NCBI GenBank assembly: GCA_009787745.1
Contig: WQST01000018.1
Location: 1 to 22,620 of the forward strand
Length of the DNA: 22,620 bases
Direction of reading: 5' to 3'
Source: Lachnospiraceae bacterium
GTDB lineage: Bacteria; Bacillota; Clostridia; Lachnospirales; Lachnospiraceae
Position numbers and translations under genes: made by a program. Below the pieces are notes generated by a model, which did no database searches, had not been told where the DNA came from, and saw nothing but the letters and a program-made list of their open reading frames with translations. Below are positions 21,454-22,620 of the stretch, piece after piece. Position 1 is the stretch's first letter; every line of letters begins with the position of its first letter.

Positions 21454-22620
21454 ATGAAAGATAACTTGACGCCAAAAGAAAATATCACCGATATCTTTAA
21501 CGAACCGACGAGATTATGGTTTAGTGAGACTTTTAACGGAGCCACAAAGGTTCAGGAAGAATCATGGCCCGCGATTATGAAGGGGCATCCTGTTTTAGTC
21601 AGCGCACCGACGGGAACAGGGAAAACGCTGTCGGCATTCCTGGTTTTTATTGACCGTTTAAAAGCGATGGCAAGAAGCGGCGATTTAGAAGACAAACTAT
21701 ATTTAATTTACATCTCCCCACTTAAATCTTTGGCGGGCGATATCAGAGAAAATCTGAATCGTCCGCTTAATGGGATCAGCGAAAAAGAAACTGAGTTGTT
21801 CGGTAAAGCAACAAGGTTAAAAGTCGCCATTCGTACAGGCGATACTTCGCAAAGCGAACGGCAAAAAATACTTCGCCGCCCGCCGCATATCTTGATTATT
21901 ACGCCCGAATCTCTTTATCTGATGCTGACAGGAAATAAAAGTCAGGGAATCTTAAAGACCACGCAAGCAATTATTATTGATGAACTCCATGCGCTTATCG
22001 ATACGAAAAGAGGCGCTCATTTAATGCTGTCAATCGCCCGTCTGGACATGCTATGTGATAAACCTGTGCAAAGAGTCGGGCTTTCAGCGACAATTCGTCC
22101 GCTTGATTTAGCCGCGGATTATTTGGCTCCTAATCCTTATTATGGCGATGCTCCGATTATCGTTTCTCCAATCATGGAAAAAAAGATAAAAATCGAAGTA
22201 AAAGGCACGATTCCCCTTGGCGGACGCCGCCGCGACCCTGTTTGGGAGGAACTTGCGCGGGAAGTGTTTAAGCAATGTCAGGGGCGCCGTAGTGTAATTG
22301 CTTTTGCGGAAGCAAGGCGTTTTGCGGAAAAATTGGCTTATTTCGTGAATGAACTGGGGGGCGATGGATTCGCCCGTGTACATCACGGCAGTTTGTCAAA
22401 AGAAAAGCGTCTGGAAACGGAAGTAAGTTTACGTAATGGGACGCTCAGGCTTTTGTGTGCCACTTCATCGATGGAACTGGGAATTGACGTCGGCGAGATT
22501 GATGAGGTTTTGCAGATTGGCTGCCCGCGAACTGTTTCCGGTACGATGCAACGTTTAGGACGGGCAGGGCATAATCCTGGACGGGTAAGCTATATGTATA
22601 TGTATCCGCGAACGGCGTCG
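21454..22620 (+). CDS. lhr: Lhr-type DEAD/DEAH-box helicase, C-terminus cut by window edge
   Basis: The first 389 residues of a superfamily-2 helicase, still open at the window end. Visible motifs: an upstream Gln motif region FNGATKVQEESWPAI (27-41), motif I APTGTGKT (51-58), ISPLKSLAGD (87-96), TPESLYLML (150-158), motif II DELH (176-179), motif III SAT (211-213), and motifs V-VI ATSSMELGIDVG and QRLGRAGHNPGR (near 355 and 369). This is the Lhr pattern; Lhr proteins are long ATP-dependent 3'-5' helicases linked to DNA repair, sometimes with a partner nuclease and phosphoesterase. ATG 21454 is the only start after an in-frame stop, but its ribosome site is poor. It begins 31 bases after the glycoside hydrolase with no terminator between, so read-through is likely. 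Confidence 0.92.
   Translation, partial: MKDNLTPKENITDIFNEPTRLWFSETFNGATKVQEESWPAIMKGHPVLVSAPTGTGKTLSAFLVFIDRLKAMARSGDLEDKLYLIYISPLKSLAGDIRENLNRPLNGISEKETELFGKATRLKVAIRTGDTSQSERQKILRRPPHILIITPESLYLMLTGNKSQGILKTTQAIIIDELHALIDTKRGAHLMLSIARLDMLCDKPVQRVGLSATIRPLDLAADYLAPNPYYGDAPIIVSPIMEKKIKIEVKGTIPLGGRRRDPVWEELAREVFKQCQGRRSVIAFAEARRFAEKLAYFVNELGGDGFARVHHGSLSKEKRLETEVSLRNGTLRLLCATSSMELGIDVGEIDEVLQIGCPRTVSGTMQRLGRAGHNPGRVSYMYMYPRTAS

Overview
The window looks like chromosome of a low- to moderate-GC, Gram-positive, spore-former-lineage bacterium (Bacillota, most likely Clostridia). The evidence is a protein almost identical in plan to the Spo0A DNA-binding domain, strong GGAGG-type ribosome sites, sigma-A-like promoters, a two-subunit ABC exporter, a lipobox lipoprotein and a Sfp-type phosphopantetheinyl transferase. 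Codon usage follows the standard code (TAA, TAG and TGA all act as stops).

Layout. 1-3144 (all minus strand): two family-2 glycosyltransferases, a stand-alone Spo0A effector domain behind a perfect 14-bp palindrome, and a mannose-1-phosphate guanylyltransferase; this suggests cell-surface glycan synthesis. 3308-5967: housekeeping genes rsmA and tatD on the minus strand, with a CPBP membrane protease inserted between them on the plus strand. 6100-6172: tRNA-Lys(CTT). 6129-7873: a decayed integrated mini-element of about 1.7 kb, bounded by a 44-bp duplication of the tRNA 3' half. It holds an Arc-like fragment, a convergent toxin/antisense-RNA module that looks like a type I toxin-antitoxin system, a small HTH regulator whose ATG seems to have become ATA, a phage-type gene broken by an in-frame TGA, a 35-aa ORF and three integrase-arm-like repeats. 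No integrase remains.

8124-9671: an accessory stretch, visibly A+T-rich, with a 68-aa orphan and a 347-aa protein that joins a dCTP-deaminase/dUTPase-like domain (catalytic Glu apparently lost) to a helical linker and two C-terminal membrane segments. 10027-11787: a GyrI-like protein and an S66 LD-carboxypeptidase/MccF-like peptidase, each with its own copy of the same promoter. 11871-15565: a heterodimeric ABC exporter with one degenerate ATP site. 15820-16512: phosphopantetheinyl transferase. 16555-19355: a translationally coupled M20 peptidase and YfcC-type carrier pair. 19608-22620: a lipoprotein family-5 glycoside hydrolase and the start of an Lhr-type helicase that runs off the window.

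Most promising for new biology: the toxin/antisense module at 6395-6723, the membrane-tethered Dcd-like protein at 8628-9671, and the Spo0A domain lacking its receiver. No CRISPR array, rRNA or complete transposon was seen.
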